Of a stretch of DNA of 41,437 bases, positions 29,896-38,943 are shown one piece after another. The notes below the pieces were generated by a model. The model was not told where the DNA came from. It saw only the letters and a program-made list of their open reading frames with translations, and did not search any database. The DNA comes from an uncultured Mollicutes bacterium (GTDB lineage: Bacteria > Bacillota_I > Bacilli_A > Acholeplasmatales > JAEDCM01). The stretch is from contig CAMVDS010000007.1 of assembly GCA_947166335.1 (NCBI GenBank), positions 1-41,437 of the forward strand. The letters are read 5' to 3'. Both the position numbers and the translations under genes were made by a program. The first letter of the stretch is position 1; every line of letters begins with the position of its first letter.

Positions 29896-32568
29896 TTATA
29901 GATTAATCCAAAGTACTGGACGCACGCCTAACCGAGTCTCACAAGTAAGTGCGTCTCCTCCAACACCACCATGTCCATTCCTATTATCTACCAATTCAAC
30001 ACCTCTACTGGTGTCTGGTCGTGGCGAGCGTAGCCACCAACCATTAATAAAACTTTCGCTACTAATATTAAGCCCTTGTGCCTTTGCATAATCACTTCCA
30101 ATAGTTAGTCTAGCATTATCATCTGCAAAAAAATTCGTGTTTGCTGCTTCTTGATAAGACAACAAAAATACTTTATCATTTGTATTATTACATGCATAAC
30201 TATTATTACTTGATCTGGTTGTATTGGCACTATTATCTACTAATGTAGTTTGAATAATTTCCTTTTCATAATCTAAGAATGCTGTATTATAGAAATTATC
30301 ATTTAGCCATTTTCTTATGTTTGATAATTTATAATTATTAGCATATCCATATGAACCATTATGATCAAACGTTCCAGTCACTTTTTCACCTACATAAGAA
30401 TAATCTTGACTATCTAAAATTAAGTTTGCAATTAGCATCGCTTTACCGTTTTCTTCTTTTAAAATATTCCATTCAATTATTTCATATTTAAACCAATATA
30501 CTGCATTAACATGATAGCCATTGTTAGAACTACTAAGACTCTCCTCAAACATATATCGTGGCCTACCTTTTGTGAAATATACTCCTCTATAATCAAATCT
30601 ATCATCTTCGTTTGTATCTATATCAATATACCACATATAATTAGATTCACTTCCGCTAATATAATATCCATAACTAGTCCAGTTGTAACTATAAGAACTT
30701 GTTGGAAGTGTTCCAGCAAGTGTATTTAGATTAGCTTCTATTGTAGAATCAGTTTCTAGTGTTTGAGGATAATATCCAAAATATATTTTGTTACCACTTC
30801 TTATATAAGGTACTATTATAGCAGTAGCAGTAATTGTTATATTTACAGATGGAACATTAAACGAATAACTATATCCTATATATGATGTCCCATCCTTTCC
30901 AATCCATTTAATAGTGTAACCTGATGGAATATTGGAAGCTGTTAGTGTAATTGTACTATTATAGTCATACAACTGCCCACTTGTTACACCACTTATAGTT
31001 AATCCTTCTACTTGATTATCAAGAGTTATTGTATATTTAAGCGGTGTCCACTTAGCAGTATATGTAACATTTTCACTTGGCATAGTGAATGTATATGATG
31101 CCTCATCCGTAAGTTGACTTTCCCCATTATACCAGCCATCAAATGTATAGCCTGTATTTGTAGTGGCAGTGATAGTTACTTCTGATTTGTATAATTTAGA
31201 TCCAGAACCACTTACTGCTCCTGCACTTGTATTATTTCTATTTAATGTTAATGTATAGCTTGCATATCCAAATTTTGCTTCTAATGTTAAGTTATTATAT
31301 GGCATTGTAAAAGTATATGTTGAATTGCTACTTACTTTACTACTTCCATTATACCAACCACTAAATACATATCCTGTATTTGGTGTTGCTACTACTGTTA
31401 CATCCTCTTTATAGTCATATGTGCCAGCACCTGTAATTGTTCCATATTCACTTGATTCGCTTGTTAATGTTAATGTATAGGCGCTAGTTGTCCATAATGC
31501 TTTAATAACCATATGACATGCATTAGAAGCCTTTATCTTCGTAATTACCTCTCCGTTATATTCCCATCCTATGAAAGTATAACCTAACTTTGTTGGATTG
31601 TATAATTGAATATCTTCCATTAAAGAATTATAAGAAGTAGGATTATTACTATCATTTGTACCACCATCAAGGTTATATGTAATATTAAAGCTATCCCATT
31701 TTGCCTCTAAATTATATACTTTATTTGGCATTTTAAACGTATAGATTGCATTAGGAGAAACTAATTTGTTATTATCATCGTACCAGCCTAAAAAGCGTGC
31801 AGTACCACTTGTATAAGCTGCAATAGTAACTTCTTCAGTATAATACATGGACATTGTTTGTGTATTAACCCAATTTTGTGTAACGCCATCACTAATCATT
31901 ACTTTTCCTAAACTAGAATTATTAGAATAAACTTTTAAATTATAATCATTAGTCTTAAATCTAGCCTCTACAGTTACATCTTCATCCCACATCATATAAC
32001 TATAATTAGTTTGATTAGAAAGAGCTATATTATTTACATACCAACCAGTAAAAATATATCCTTCATTAACATTAGCCTTTAAATCAACTTGTGTATTATA
32101 ATTATAAATATTTGTTTTAGAGATATCTCCTAAATCATTTGGCAAATAATCATAATTTGCGATTAATTGATCAATTTTTGAATCATATACTGTATAATTT
32201 ATTGTTAATGTAACTGCTTCTATAAATTCTGCTTTGAATGTCATATTATTTTGAAGAGCTACATTATTAACTAAATTTCCCTTCTCATCGAAGACAATAA
32301 TCCCATTATAACTCCAACCTTTAAATGCATGTTTTGCCTTCTTTATATCAAAAGAGAAAAAGGATTTATCTAATACTTCTATCTCTTTTGAAGGAGCCTG
32401 TGTACTACTAGTTCCACCATTTAAGTCAAAAGAAATTAGATAAGTCTGCTTTTCTACTTTTGTTTGTGTAGGTTCAGTTTTAGTTTTACCCTCATCGTCT
32501 GATGCCCTCTTACTACATCCAAATAATACAAGCATCATAACCACAAAGATTATTCTAATTTTTTTCAT
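29896..32568 (-). CDS. Large lipoprotein with InlB-type repeats and DUF6273 domain
   Basis: 890 residues. Lipoprotein signal with lipobox cysteine Cys18 (LVLFGCSK). Residues about 43-590 hold about seven Listeria-Bacteroides/InlB B-type repeats, each with a GW(Y) centre and an EA(K/R)(F/W) end (for example YVFSGWYNGSSK and TLEAKF). From about 592 to the end is a DUF6273 domain (KIYFGYYPQTLE, IEWNILKEENGKAMLIA, DKVFLLSYQEA, GWWLRSPRP, GVRPVLWINL). It is surface-exposed and anchored to the membrane; repeats of this kind serve adhesion or spacing. Upstream are a terminator hairpin abutting the ribosome binding site and a 14-base poly-C tract, so expression is probably switched. Confidence 0.93.
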   Translation of the reverse strand: MKKIRIIFVVMMLVLFGCSKRASDDEGKTKTEPTQTKVEKQTYLISFDLNGGTSSTQAPSKEIEVLDKSFFSFDIKKAKHAFKGWSYNGIIVFDEKGNLVNNVALQNNMTFKAEFIEAVTLTINYTVYDSKIDQLIANYDYLPNDLGDISKTNIYNYNTQVDLKANVNEGYIFTGWYVNNIALSNQTNYSYMMWDEDVTVEARFKTNDYNLKVYSNNSSLGKVMISDGVTQNWVNTQTMSMYYTEEVTIAAYTSGTARFLGWYDDNNKLVSPNAIYTFKMPNKVYNLEAKWDSFNITYNLDGGTNDSNNPTSYNSLMEDIQLYNPTKLGYTFIGWEYNGEVITKIKASNACHMVIKALWTTSAYTLTLTSESSEYGTITGAGTYDYKEDVTVVATPNTGYVFSGWYNGSSKVSSNSTYTFTMPYNNLTLEAKFGYASYTLTLNRNNTSAGAVSGSGSKLYKSEVTITATTNTGYTFDGWYNGESQLTDEASYTFTMPSENVTYTAKWTPLKYTITLDNQVEGLTISGVTSGQLYDYNSTITLTASNIPSGYTIKWIGKDGTSYIGYSYSFNVPSVNITITATAIIVPYIRSGNKIYFGYYPQTLETDSTIEANLNTLAGTLPTSSYSYNWTSYGYYISGSESNYMWYIDIDTNEDDRFDYRGVYFTKGRPRYMFEESLSSSNNGYHVNAVYWFKYEIIEWNILKEENGKAMLIANLILDSQDYSYVGEKVTGTFDHNGSYGYANNYKLSNIRKWLNDNFYNTAFLDYEKEIIQTTLVDNSANTTRSSNNSYACNNTNDKVFLLSYQEAANTNFFADDNARLTIGSDYAKAQGLNISSESFINGWWLRSPRPDTSRGVELVDNRNGHGGVGGDALTCETRLGVRPVLWINL

Positions 32569-32583
32569 ATGCTTTTCCCTCCT

Positions 32584-32618
32584 AAAACAAAAAGCCTAGG
32601 TAATTAGCTTACCTAGGC
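32584..32618 (-). terminator. Terminator hairpin abutting the ribosome binding site of the InlB-repeat lipoprotein
   Basis: GCCTAGGTAA (32594-32603) / TTACCTAGGC (32609-32618), 10-bp perfect stem, 5-base loop, followed on the minus strand by TTTTTGTTTT that runs directly into AGGAGGG. No promoter fits between this and the gene, so transcription must pass through it. Confidence 0.85.
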
Positions 32619-32645
32619 CATTATTAGCATAATATAATAATATTA

Positions 32646-32659
32646 CCCCCCCCCCCCCC
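32646..32659. repeat. Poly-C/poly-G tract of 14
   Basis: Fourteen C on the plus strand (G on the lipoprotein strand), about 77 bases before the lipoprotein start. Runs like this are very rare in such AT-rich DNA and are typical slipped-strand phase-variation sites. GTTAAC lies on one side and TAATATTATTATAT on the other, resembling -35 and -10 boxes. The length may also be affected by assembly error. Confidence 0.85.
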
Positions 32660-32765
32660 GTTAACTTTTAGTTTACGAAGGAGAGGCAAGGTATATATTA
32701 CATTTTGTTAATTACATTTTATACTATATACTTATAATTGTAAATTGTTTTTCATATCTAAAAAA
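32660..32765. other. Gene-free AT-rich stretch upstream of the poly-C tract
   Basis: About 100 bases without a gene; weak minus-strand promoter-like boxes only. With the neighbouring terminator, poly-C tract and hairpin element it makes up the roughly 340-base gap between the lipoprotein and PRiA4-like genes. Confidence 0.5.
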
Positions 32766-32858
32766 TAAAAAAAGATGGAAAGATCATCTAAATAACCAGT
32801 CTAAGCTGTACATGATTTTAAAAGGTCAATAAATGACTTACGTATAAAACTTTCCATC
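32766..32858 (-). ncRNA. Structured element with 9-bp closing stem and U-run, after the PRiA4-like gene
   Basis: GATGGAAAG (32774-32782) pairs perfectly with CTTTCCATC (32850-32858), followed on the minus strand by seven T. Inside are a GTCA/TGAC hairpin (32825-32837) and an ATCAT/ATGAT pairing (32783-32787 with 32812-32816), giving a three-way junction. It may be an elaborate terminator, a small RNA, or the two ends of a small mobile element. Confidence 0.45.
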
Positions 32859-32907
32859 GTGCTCTTATTGTTGCATATTATTTAATAATAGTCTAGTATA
32901 TAACAAA

Positions 32908-33495
32908 TTATTTTTCATATCCATCTTTAATTTCTTCAATTAATCCTTTTAACAAAATATTATCTATCTTTAGATCATAATATCTATAGTCGTATTTTAT
33001 AGGCCTTTCATATCCAGGCGTATAATAATATTTTGAATAGCCTAATTTATCAATATCATCTACTATTTCTTTTAATTCAAAACTAGAAATATCATCAATT
33101 ATTCCTCTTCCTTTTCCCTCTATAATATATGGATAATGTCTTCCATTCCCTTTTTCTAGAGGCCTTTTACAAATATATGTAATAACAAATTCATTTGTTG
33201 AACCAAGATCATATTCCATTTCCATTTTATCATTTTCTATAAACTCGAATGTATTTAAATATGCTTTCCTTGCGTCTTTAGCTCCCTTAGGTCTAAATTC
33301 TTTTTCTCCAAGAAAACTATCATATACTTTTTTATTAAATACTAACTTGTACAAATGATAAGCTAAAGTATCAAATGTTGCTAAAATCGTATATACTAAA
33401 TCCGCCATTGTCTTACTATCAGTTATTTCAATAACTCTATATATTTTATCTTCTAATCCTTTTACTTCTACTTTAAAAGTTAAAACATTTGTCAT
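32908..33495 (-). CDS. PRiA4/ORF-3-like protein
   Basis: 195 residues resembling the plasmid pRiA4b ORF-3 family: KIYRVIEITDSKTMADLVYTI and AYHLYKLVFN near the start, a YDLGSTNEFVITYI segment in place of the family's YDFGD-WEH motif, and a PYIIEGKGRGIIDD end of domain. The family's function is unknown; it is common in accessory DNA. AAAGGAG ribosome binding site. It is downstream of tuf but separated by the tuf terminator. Confidence 0.8.
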   Translation of the reverse strand: MTNVLTFKVEVKGLEDKIYRVIEITDSKTMADLVYTILATFDTLAYHLYKLVFNKKVYDSFLGEKEFRPKGAKDARKAYLNTFEFIENDKMEMEYDLGSTNEFVITYICKRPLEKGNGRHYPYIIEGKGRGIIDDISSFELKEIVDDIDKLGYSKYYYTPGYERPIKYDYRYYDLKIDNILLKGLIEEIKDGYEK

Positions 33496-33607
33496 AATAA
33501 CTCCTTTCTATTTTTCTTTTTAGAATCATTACATATTTCTAAGTATATCTTATAATACCATTGAGTTTTTTGCAAGTTTATTAGTTTGAATAAACATCTG
33601 AGTCTAT

Positions 33608-33633
33608 AAAAAAAGAGACTCATAAGAGCCTCT
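33608..33633 (-). terminator. Terminator of the str operon, after tuf
   Basis: AGAGACTC (33614-33621) / GAGCCTCT (33626-33633) with one G-U pair and seven T on the minus strand. Confidence 0.85.
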
Positions 33634-33646
33634 AATTTAGTTTAAA

Positions 33647-34831
33647 TTATTCAATGATAGTTGTAACTGAACCAGCACCTACTGTTCTACCACCTTCACG
33701 GATAGAGAACTTAGTTCCTTGTTCAATTGCAATTGGGTGAATTAATTCAACGATCATTTCTACGTTATCACCTGGCATAACCATTTCAACGCCTTCTGGT
33801 AACATGATAACACCTGTTACGTCAGTAGTACGGAAATAGAATTGAGGACGATAGTTAGAGAAGAATGGAGTATGACGTCCACCTTCATCTTTGCTTAGTA
33901 CGTATACTTGAGCATTGAACTTATGATGTGGATGAACTGATCCTGGTTTTGCTAATACTTGACCTCTTTGTACAGCTTCTCTAGTGATACCTCTTAGTAA
34001 TGCACCAATGTTGTCACCAGCTTCAGCCTTGTCAAGTAATTTACGGAACATTTCAACACCTGTAACTACAGTCTTTTGAGTTTCCTTAATACCAACGATT
34101 TCAACTTCATCACCAACTTTTACAGTACCTCTTTCAACTCTACCAGTAACAACTGTACCACGTCCTGTGATTGTGAATACGTCTTCGATAGGCATTAAGA
34201 ATGGTTTATCTGTATCTCTTTGTGGAGTTGGAATATATGAGTCTACAGCATCCATTAATTCTTGGATTTTTGGAGTCCAAGCTGGATCTCCTTCAAGAGC
34301 TTTTAAAGCTGATCCACGGATTACTGGTACTTCATCTCCTGGGTAGTCATATTCGCTTAATAAGTCACGAACTTCCATTTCAACTAATTCGATTAATTCT
34401 TCATCATCAACCATATCACACTTGTTTAAGAATACAACTAATCTAGGTACTCCAACTTGACGAGCTAGTAAGATGTGTTCTCTTGTTTGAGGCATTGGTC
34501 CATCTGTTGCAGCAACAACTAGGATACCACCATCCATTTGAGCAGCACCAGTGATCATGTTCTTTACATAGTCAGCATGTCCTGGGCAGTCAACGTGTGC
34601 ATAGTGACGCTTTTCAGTTTCGTATTCAACGTGAGCAGTATTAATTGTAATACCTCTTTCTTTTTCTTCTGGAGCGCTATCGATAGAAGCATAATCCTTA
34701 GCTTCTGCCATACCTTTCTTTGCTAAGTATGTAGTAATAGCTGCTGTTAAAGTAGTTTTACCATGGTCGATATGACCGATTGTTCCAATATTAACGTGTG
34801 GTTTAGTACGTTCGTATTTTTGCTTTGCCAT
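33647..34831 (-). CDS. tuf: Elongation factor Tu
   Basis: 394 residues, exact family length. G1 [10 protein letters not shown]3 DCPGH, G4 NKCD, G5 GSALKAL. It delivers aminoacyl-tRNA to the ribosome. Last gene of the str operon. Thr383 in GGRTVGAG is the counterpart of the Doc phosphorylation site, relevant because a doc gene is present in this window. Strong GGAGGAAA site. Codon use is that of a highly expressed gene. Confidence 0.99.
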   Translation of the reverse strand: MAKQKYERTKPHVNIGTIGHIDHGKTTLTAAITTYLAKKGMAEAKDYASIDSAPEEKERGITINTAHVEYETEKRHYAHVDCPGHADYVKNMITGAAQMDGGILVVAATDGPMPQTREHILLARQVGVPRLVVFLNKCDMVDDEELIELVEMEVRDLLSEYDYPGDEVPVIRGSALKALEGDPAWTPKIQELMDAVDSYIPTPQRDTDKPFLMPIEDVFTITGRGTVVTGRVERGTVKVGDEVEIVGIKETQKTVVTGVEMFRKLLDKAEAGDNIGALLRGITREAVQRGQVLAKPGSVHPHHKFNAQVYVLSKDEGGRHTPFFSNYRPQFYFRTTDVTGVIMLPEGVEMVMPGDNVEMIVELIHPIAIEQGTKFSIREGGRTVGAGSVTTIIE

Positions 34832-34930
34832 TTTTAAATTTCCTCCTAATTTTTTTATATATTTTTTAATGTTTTTTTTAGCCTACAATATTATTTTACA
34901 TTATTAAAATAATAAATGCAATAACTCTTT

Positions 34931-36997
34931 TTATGAACGCTTCTTAATAATTTCTTCTGCTATAGATTTTGGACAAGTATCATAGTGGTTAAATTGCATG
35001 ATAAATGTTCCTCTACCTTGAGTGTTGCTACGAAGCGCAGTAGCATAACCAAACATTTCTGATAGTGGTACCATAGCTTTAACAGCTGTAGCATTTCCTC
35101 TACCTTCTTGGTTTTCTAATCTACCTCTACGGCTTGTGATATCACCAATTACGTTACCGATGTAGTCATTTGGTACAACAACATCAACTTCCATGATTGG
35201 CTCTAAGATTGTTGGCTTACATATATCTTTAGAAGCCTTTAAAGCCATAGATGCAGCAATCTTATAAGCCATTTCTGATGAGTCTACTTCATGGTAAGAA
35301 CCATCAAATAATGTAGCTTTAATATCAATAACTGGATATCCAGCAACGATACCTCCATTTAATGCATCTTCTAGTCCTTTTTGAACTACTGGGATGTATT
35401 CTCTTGGAACTACACCACCAACGATAGCATCAACGAATTCAAATCCTTTACCAGGGTTTGGTTCAAATTTAATCCAAACATGACCATATTGTCCACGTCC
35501 ACCTGATTGTTTGATATATCTACCTTCACAATCTCCAGCAACAGTGATTGTTTCACGATAAGATACTTGTGGAGCACCTACGTTTGCTTCTACCTTAAAT
35601 TCTCTCTTTAATCTATCTACGATGATGTCTAGGTGTAATTCACCCATACCAGCGATGATAGTTTGACCTGTTTCAACATCTGTATATGTTTTAAATGTTG
35701 GGTCTTCTTCAGCTAACTTAATTAAAGCAACTGTCATCTTTTCTTGGTCATTCTTTGTCTTTGGTTCGATAGCAACTGAGATAACTGGTTCTGGGAACTT
35801 CATTGACTCTAAGATGATATTATCACCTTCAGCAACTAATGTATCTCCTGTTGTTGTATCTTTTAAACCTACTACTGCAGCGATATCTCCAGCATAAACC
35901 TCATCGATTTCTTGTCTGTGATTTGCATGCATTTGTAGTAAACGACCGAATCTTTCTCTCTTGTTCTTAGTAGAGTTTGTTACATAACTTCCTGATGTCA
36001 TCTTTCCAGAATAAACTCTAAAGAATGTAACTCTACCAACGAATGGGTCAGTCATAACTTTGAATGCTAAAGCAGCGAATGGTTGATCATCATCTGAAAT
36101 TCTTTCGATTTCTTCACCATCTGGTGTATGACCTTTTATATTAGGTACATCAGTTGGTGCAGGTAAGTAATCAATTACTGCATCAAGCATTAATTTAACA
36201 CCTTTATTCTTGAATGCTGAACCGCATAATACTGGGAAGAATTCTACTGAAAGAGTAGCAGTTCTGATTGCTCTTTTGATTTCTTCAACGCTTAACTCTT
36301 CTCCTTCAAGATATTTTTCCATTAATTCTTCATCGAATTCTGCAACAGTTTCAATTAAAGCTGTTCTTTTTTCTTCAACTAAATCAGCCATATCTGCTGG
36401 AATTTCAATTTCAGTCATATTTTCATCTTGACTTCCATCAAATGTATAAGCTTTTTTAGTTACTAAATCAATAATTCCTCTAAATGAATCTTCACTACCT
36501 ATTGGTAATTGAATTGCTGCATATTTTGCATCAAGTCTATTCTTAATAGTTTGACATGAGAATTCAAAATCTGCACCAGTCTTATCCATTTTATTAACGA
36601 ATACAATACGTGGTACCATGTACTCTGTTGCTTGTCTCCAAACTGTTTCAGTTTGAGGTTCAACACCAGCTTGACCATCAAGTACTGTTACAGCACCATC
36701 AAGAACTCTAAGTGATCTTTGTACTTCTACTGTAAAGTCTACGTGTCCTGGGGTATCGATGATGTTTACTCTATATCCCTTCCAGTAAGCAGTTGTTGCT
36801 GCTGAAGTGATAGTGATACCTCTTTCTTGTTCTTGTACCATCCAGTCCATTTGGCTTGCACCATCATGTGTTTCACCAATCTTATGGATTTTACCTGTAT
36901 GATATAATACACGTTCTGTTGTTGTTGTTTTACCAGCATCAATATGAGCCATAATACCGATGTTTCTAGTTAAATTTAGTGGTATTTCTCTCGGCAT
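34931..36997 (-). CDS. fusA: Elongation factor G
   Basis: 688 residues, normal length, five domains. G1 [20 protein letters not shown]3 DTPGHVDF, G4 [10 protein letters not shown]. It drives translocation. Third gene of rpsL-rpsG-fusA-tuf, about 27 bases after rpsG and 100 bases before tuf. The AAGGAG site is rather far (12 bases) from the ATG. Confidence 0.99.
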   Translation of the reverse strand: MPREIPLNLTRNIGIMAHIDAGKTTTTERVLYHTGKIHKIGETHDGASQMDWMVQEQERGITITSAATTAYWKGYRVNIIDTPGHVDFTVEVQRSLRVLDGAVTVLDGQAGVEPQTETVWRQATEYMVPRIVFVNKMDKTGADFEFSCQTIKNRLDAKYAAIQLPIGSEDSFRGIIDLVTKKAYTFDGSQDENMTEIEIPADMADLVEEKRTALIETVAEFDEELMEKYLEGEELSVEEIKRAIRTATLSVEFFPVLCGSAFKNKGVKLMLDAVIDYLPAPTDVPNIKGHTPDGEEIERISDDDQPFAALAFKVMTDPFVGRVTFFRVYSGKMTSGSYVTNSTKNKRERFGRLLQMHANHRQEIDEVYAGDIAAVVGLKDTTTGDTLVAEGDNIILESMKFPEPVISVAIEPKTKNDQEKMTVALIKLAEEDPTFKTYTDVETGQTIIAGMGELHLDIIVDRLKREFKVEANVGAPQVSYRETITVAGDCEGRYIKQSGGRGQYGHVWIKFEPNPGKGFEFVDAIVGGVVPREYIPVVQKGLEDALNGGIVAGYPVIDIKATLFDGSYHEVDSSEMAYKIAASMALKASKDICKPTILEPIMEVDVVVPNDYIGNVIGDITSRRGRLENQEGRGNATAVKAMVPLSEMFGYATALRSNTQGRGTFIMQFNHYDTCPKSIAEEIIKKRS

Positions 36998-37023
36998 AAT
37001 GTCTTATTTCTCCTTTAATAAAA

Positions 37024-37494
37024 TTACCAACGATAGTTAGCAAATGCCTTATTAGCTTCTGCCATTCTATGTGTATCTTCTCTCTTTTTGAATGCTTGAC
37101 CTTGAGAATTTGTTGCATCAACAATTTCTTTTGCAAGGCGTTCTTCCATAGTTTTTTCACTACGTTTTCTAGCATAAGTTACTAGCCATCTAAGACCTAG
37201 TGTAGATCTTCTTTCTGGACGAACTTCACAAGGAACTTGGTAGTTTTGTCCTCCGATTCTTCTAGATCTAACTTCTAGTGTTGGCATAATGTTTTCTAAT
37301 GCTAAATTAAATACTTCGAATGCATCTTTACCTGTTAAATCAGCAACACGGTTAAGTGCACCATAAACAATACTTTGTGCAGTTCCTTTTTTACCATCTA
37401 ACATTACTGTGTTGATTAAACGAGTAATAACTGTAGAACCGTAAATTGGATCTGGTAATACTTCTCTTTTTGCTATATGTCCTTTACGAGGCAT
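37024..37494 (-). CDS. rpsG: 30S ribosomal protein S7
   Basis: 156 residues, normal length. [20 protein letters not shown] and [19 protein letters not shown] are typical. It nucleates assembly of the small-subunit head and contacts mRNA near the E site. GGAGGAAAG site. It follows rpsL by 15 bases in the str operon. Confidence 0.99.
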   Translation of the reverse strand: MPRKGHIAKREVLPDPIYGSTVITRLINTVMLDGKKGTAQSIVYGALNRVADLTGKDAFEVFNLALENIMPTLEVRSRRIGGQNYQVPCEVRPERRSTLGLRWLVTYARKRSEKTMEERLAKEIVDATNSQGQAFKKREDTHRMAEANKAFANYRW

Positions 37495-37509
37495 AAACTT
37501 TCCTCCTTC

Positions 37510-37929
37510 CTATTTCTTTACCTTTGGTTTTTTAGCACCGTATTTAGAACGAGCTTGATTTCTCTTTGCAACACCCATTGCATCTAATGTACCACGTACG
37601 ATATGGTATCTTACACCTGGTAGATCCTTAACACGTCCACCACGGATTAGTACAACGCTGTGCTCTTGTAAACTGTGTCCTACACCTGGAATATAAGCTG
37701 TAACTTCTAGACCATTTGAAAGACGTACACGGGCATACTTACGTAATGCTGAGTTTGGTTTCTTTGGTGTCATTGTAGTAACACGTGTACAAACACCACG
37801 CTTTTGAGGCGAATCAATGTTTGTTTGCTTCTTTTGAAGACTATTATATCCTACTCCAAGATGTGGAGATTTAGATTTTACAACTTTATCTGTTCTTCCT
37901 TTACGAACTAATTGATTAATTGTTGGCAT
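37510..37929 (-). CDS. rpsL: 30S ribosomal protein S12
   Basis: 139 residues, normal for Firmicutes. [20 protein letters not shown] and [17 protein letters not shown] include the lysines that are altered in streptomycin-resistant mutants; both regions have the sensitive (wild-type) lysine. First gene of the str operon; strong promoter and hairpin leader upstream. Confidence 0.99.
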   Translation of the reverse strand: MPTINQLVRKGRTDKVVKSKSPHLGVGYNSLQKKQTNIDSPQKRGVCTRVTTMTPKKPNSALRKYARVRLSNGLEVTAYIPGVGHSLQEHSVVLIRGGRVKDLPGVRYHIVRGTLDAMGVAKRNQARSKYGAKKPKVKK

Positions 37930-37944
37930 TGTTTTTCTCCTTTC

Positions 37945-38056
37945 CTACACATGTCCTCGTGTTTAATATTTATCTTTTGGCTTAATTACGCTCAATTTTG
38001 CGTAATTCTCCTAACACGCGCAAGTACATTTTATTATAAATAAAAATAAATGTCAA
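37945..38056 (-). promoter_or_regulatory. str operon promoter and hairpin leader
   Basis: Minus strand TTGACA (38051-38056, consensus), 17 bases, TAAAAT (38028-38033). The roughly 90-base leader has a perfect 8-bp hairpin AATTACGC (37984-37991) / GCGTAATT (38000-38007), possibly an autoregulatory site for a ribosomal protein (inference). A 17-base stretch near 37949-37965 recurs in imperfect form at 38109-38125. Confidence 0.75.
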
Positions 38057-38082
38057 TATAAAATTTAAAAAAATATTAAAAA

Positions 38083-38103
38083 AAACGGAATTACGCCGTT
38101 TTT
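38083..38103 (-). terminator. Terminator of the 38134 lipoprotein
   Basis: AAACGG (38083-38088) / CCGTTT (38096-38101) with T-run on the minus strand. Confidence 0.8.
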
Positions 38104-38133
38104 CTTAATACACATATCCGCGTGTCTATATAG

Positions 38134-38829
38134 TTATATATTTTTGAATATTTCTTCCTCTGTTTTTCCTTCATCTATTCCTTTTCCAGAGAATGATTTT
38201 TCAGGAGCAATCAATTTTATTTTTTCACCATCATTAGTATATTTGATTGTTACTGTAACTAATGATTTTTCTTCAGAAGTGCTTTTGTTCTTCTCAAATA
38301 CTGATAAATATATTTCTCCTTCGCTTTCAGTAAAATAATCTTTTGGAATCGAAATATTATCGTTATTTCTATACCAATAGTAAAAAATATACTTGTTATA
38401 TATTTCCCAAAAAATAATTTTTTTGCTATTTCCACTTAAACAATTCTTCAATTGTATAGACAAATCTTTTTTATTGTTTTCTTTATCAGCTAAACATAAA
38501 GTATAATAGTTGTTTTTGGTATCTATTAACTCTTCATCATATATGTCAGTTGAACTGTGACCATCTTCTGACAATCTATAACATGCTTGGCCAAATCTAA
38601 TTTTTAAATTAATGTTTTCTTCAAATTCTTCTGCATAGCAACTATATGAAATTATAAAAGTCGGTATTTCATCAATCGAATCATACATTGCATTAGCACA
38701 AAAAACTAAATCTGAAGTTGGAGTAATAGGCGTTCTAGATGGACCAACTGTGGCTTTTTTGCCACATGAAGTTAAAATAAAAAGTGGTAAAATCAAAACG
38801 ATAATAATAATTCTCTTGATTATTTTCAT
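38134..38829 (-). CDS. Small lipoprotein of unknown function
   Basis: 231 residues with a clear lipoprotein signal: Lys/Arg start, hydrophobic core and lipobox LTSCG (Cys22). The mature part is polar with many Glu and Lys and no family I know; SAECYAEEFEENINLKIRFG-like and beta-rich segments are visible. It has its own promoter (38870-38898) and terminator, and sits between rpoC and rpsL where Firmicutes usually have a small L7Ae-type ribosomal gene or nothing. This looks like an insertion of a surface protein into a conserved cluster. Confidence 0.85.
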   Translation of the reverse strand: MKIIKRIIIIVLILPLFILTSCGKKATVGPSRTPITPTSDLVFCANAMYDSIDEIPTFIISYSCYAEEFEENINLKIRFGQACYRLSEDGHSSTDIYDEELIDTKNNYYTLCLADKENNKKDLSIQLKNCLSGNSKKIIFWEIYNKYIFYYWYRNNDNISIPKDYFTESEGEIYLSVFEKNKSTSEEKSLVTVTIKYTNDGEKIKLIAPEKSFSGKGIDEGKTEEEIFKNI

Positions 38830-38869
38830 TTAAATCATCTCCTTTTTATAATCTTCTATAAGTATACGT

Positions 38870-38898
38870 ATTGTACCATTTTTTATATATTAAAGCAA
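38870..38898 (-). promoter_or_regulatory. Promoter of the 38134 lipoprotein
   Basis: Minus strand TTGCTT (38893-38898), 17 bases, TACAAT (38870-38875) with a TGG extension. Confidence 0.7.
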
Positions 38899-38903
38899 GT
38901 AAC

Positions 38904-38938
38904 AAAAAAGGCCAAATCCAGTTGTGAATTTGGTCTTT
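38904..38938 (-). terminator. rpoC terminator
   Basis: Core CCAAAT/ATTTGG stem with outer AAAG/CTTT pairs and one mismatch, then six T on the minus strand, just after the rpoC stop codon. Confidence 0.75.
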
Positions 38939-38943
38939 CATTT

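Noticed and set aside
32646..32659. Poly-C tract as a sequencing artefact
   Set aside because: Not rejected outright: the length could be wrong, but a long C run is very likely real, as its flanks show no other sign of misassembly.
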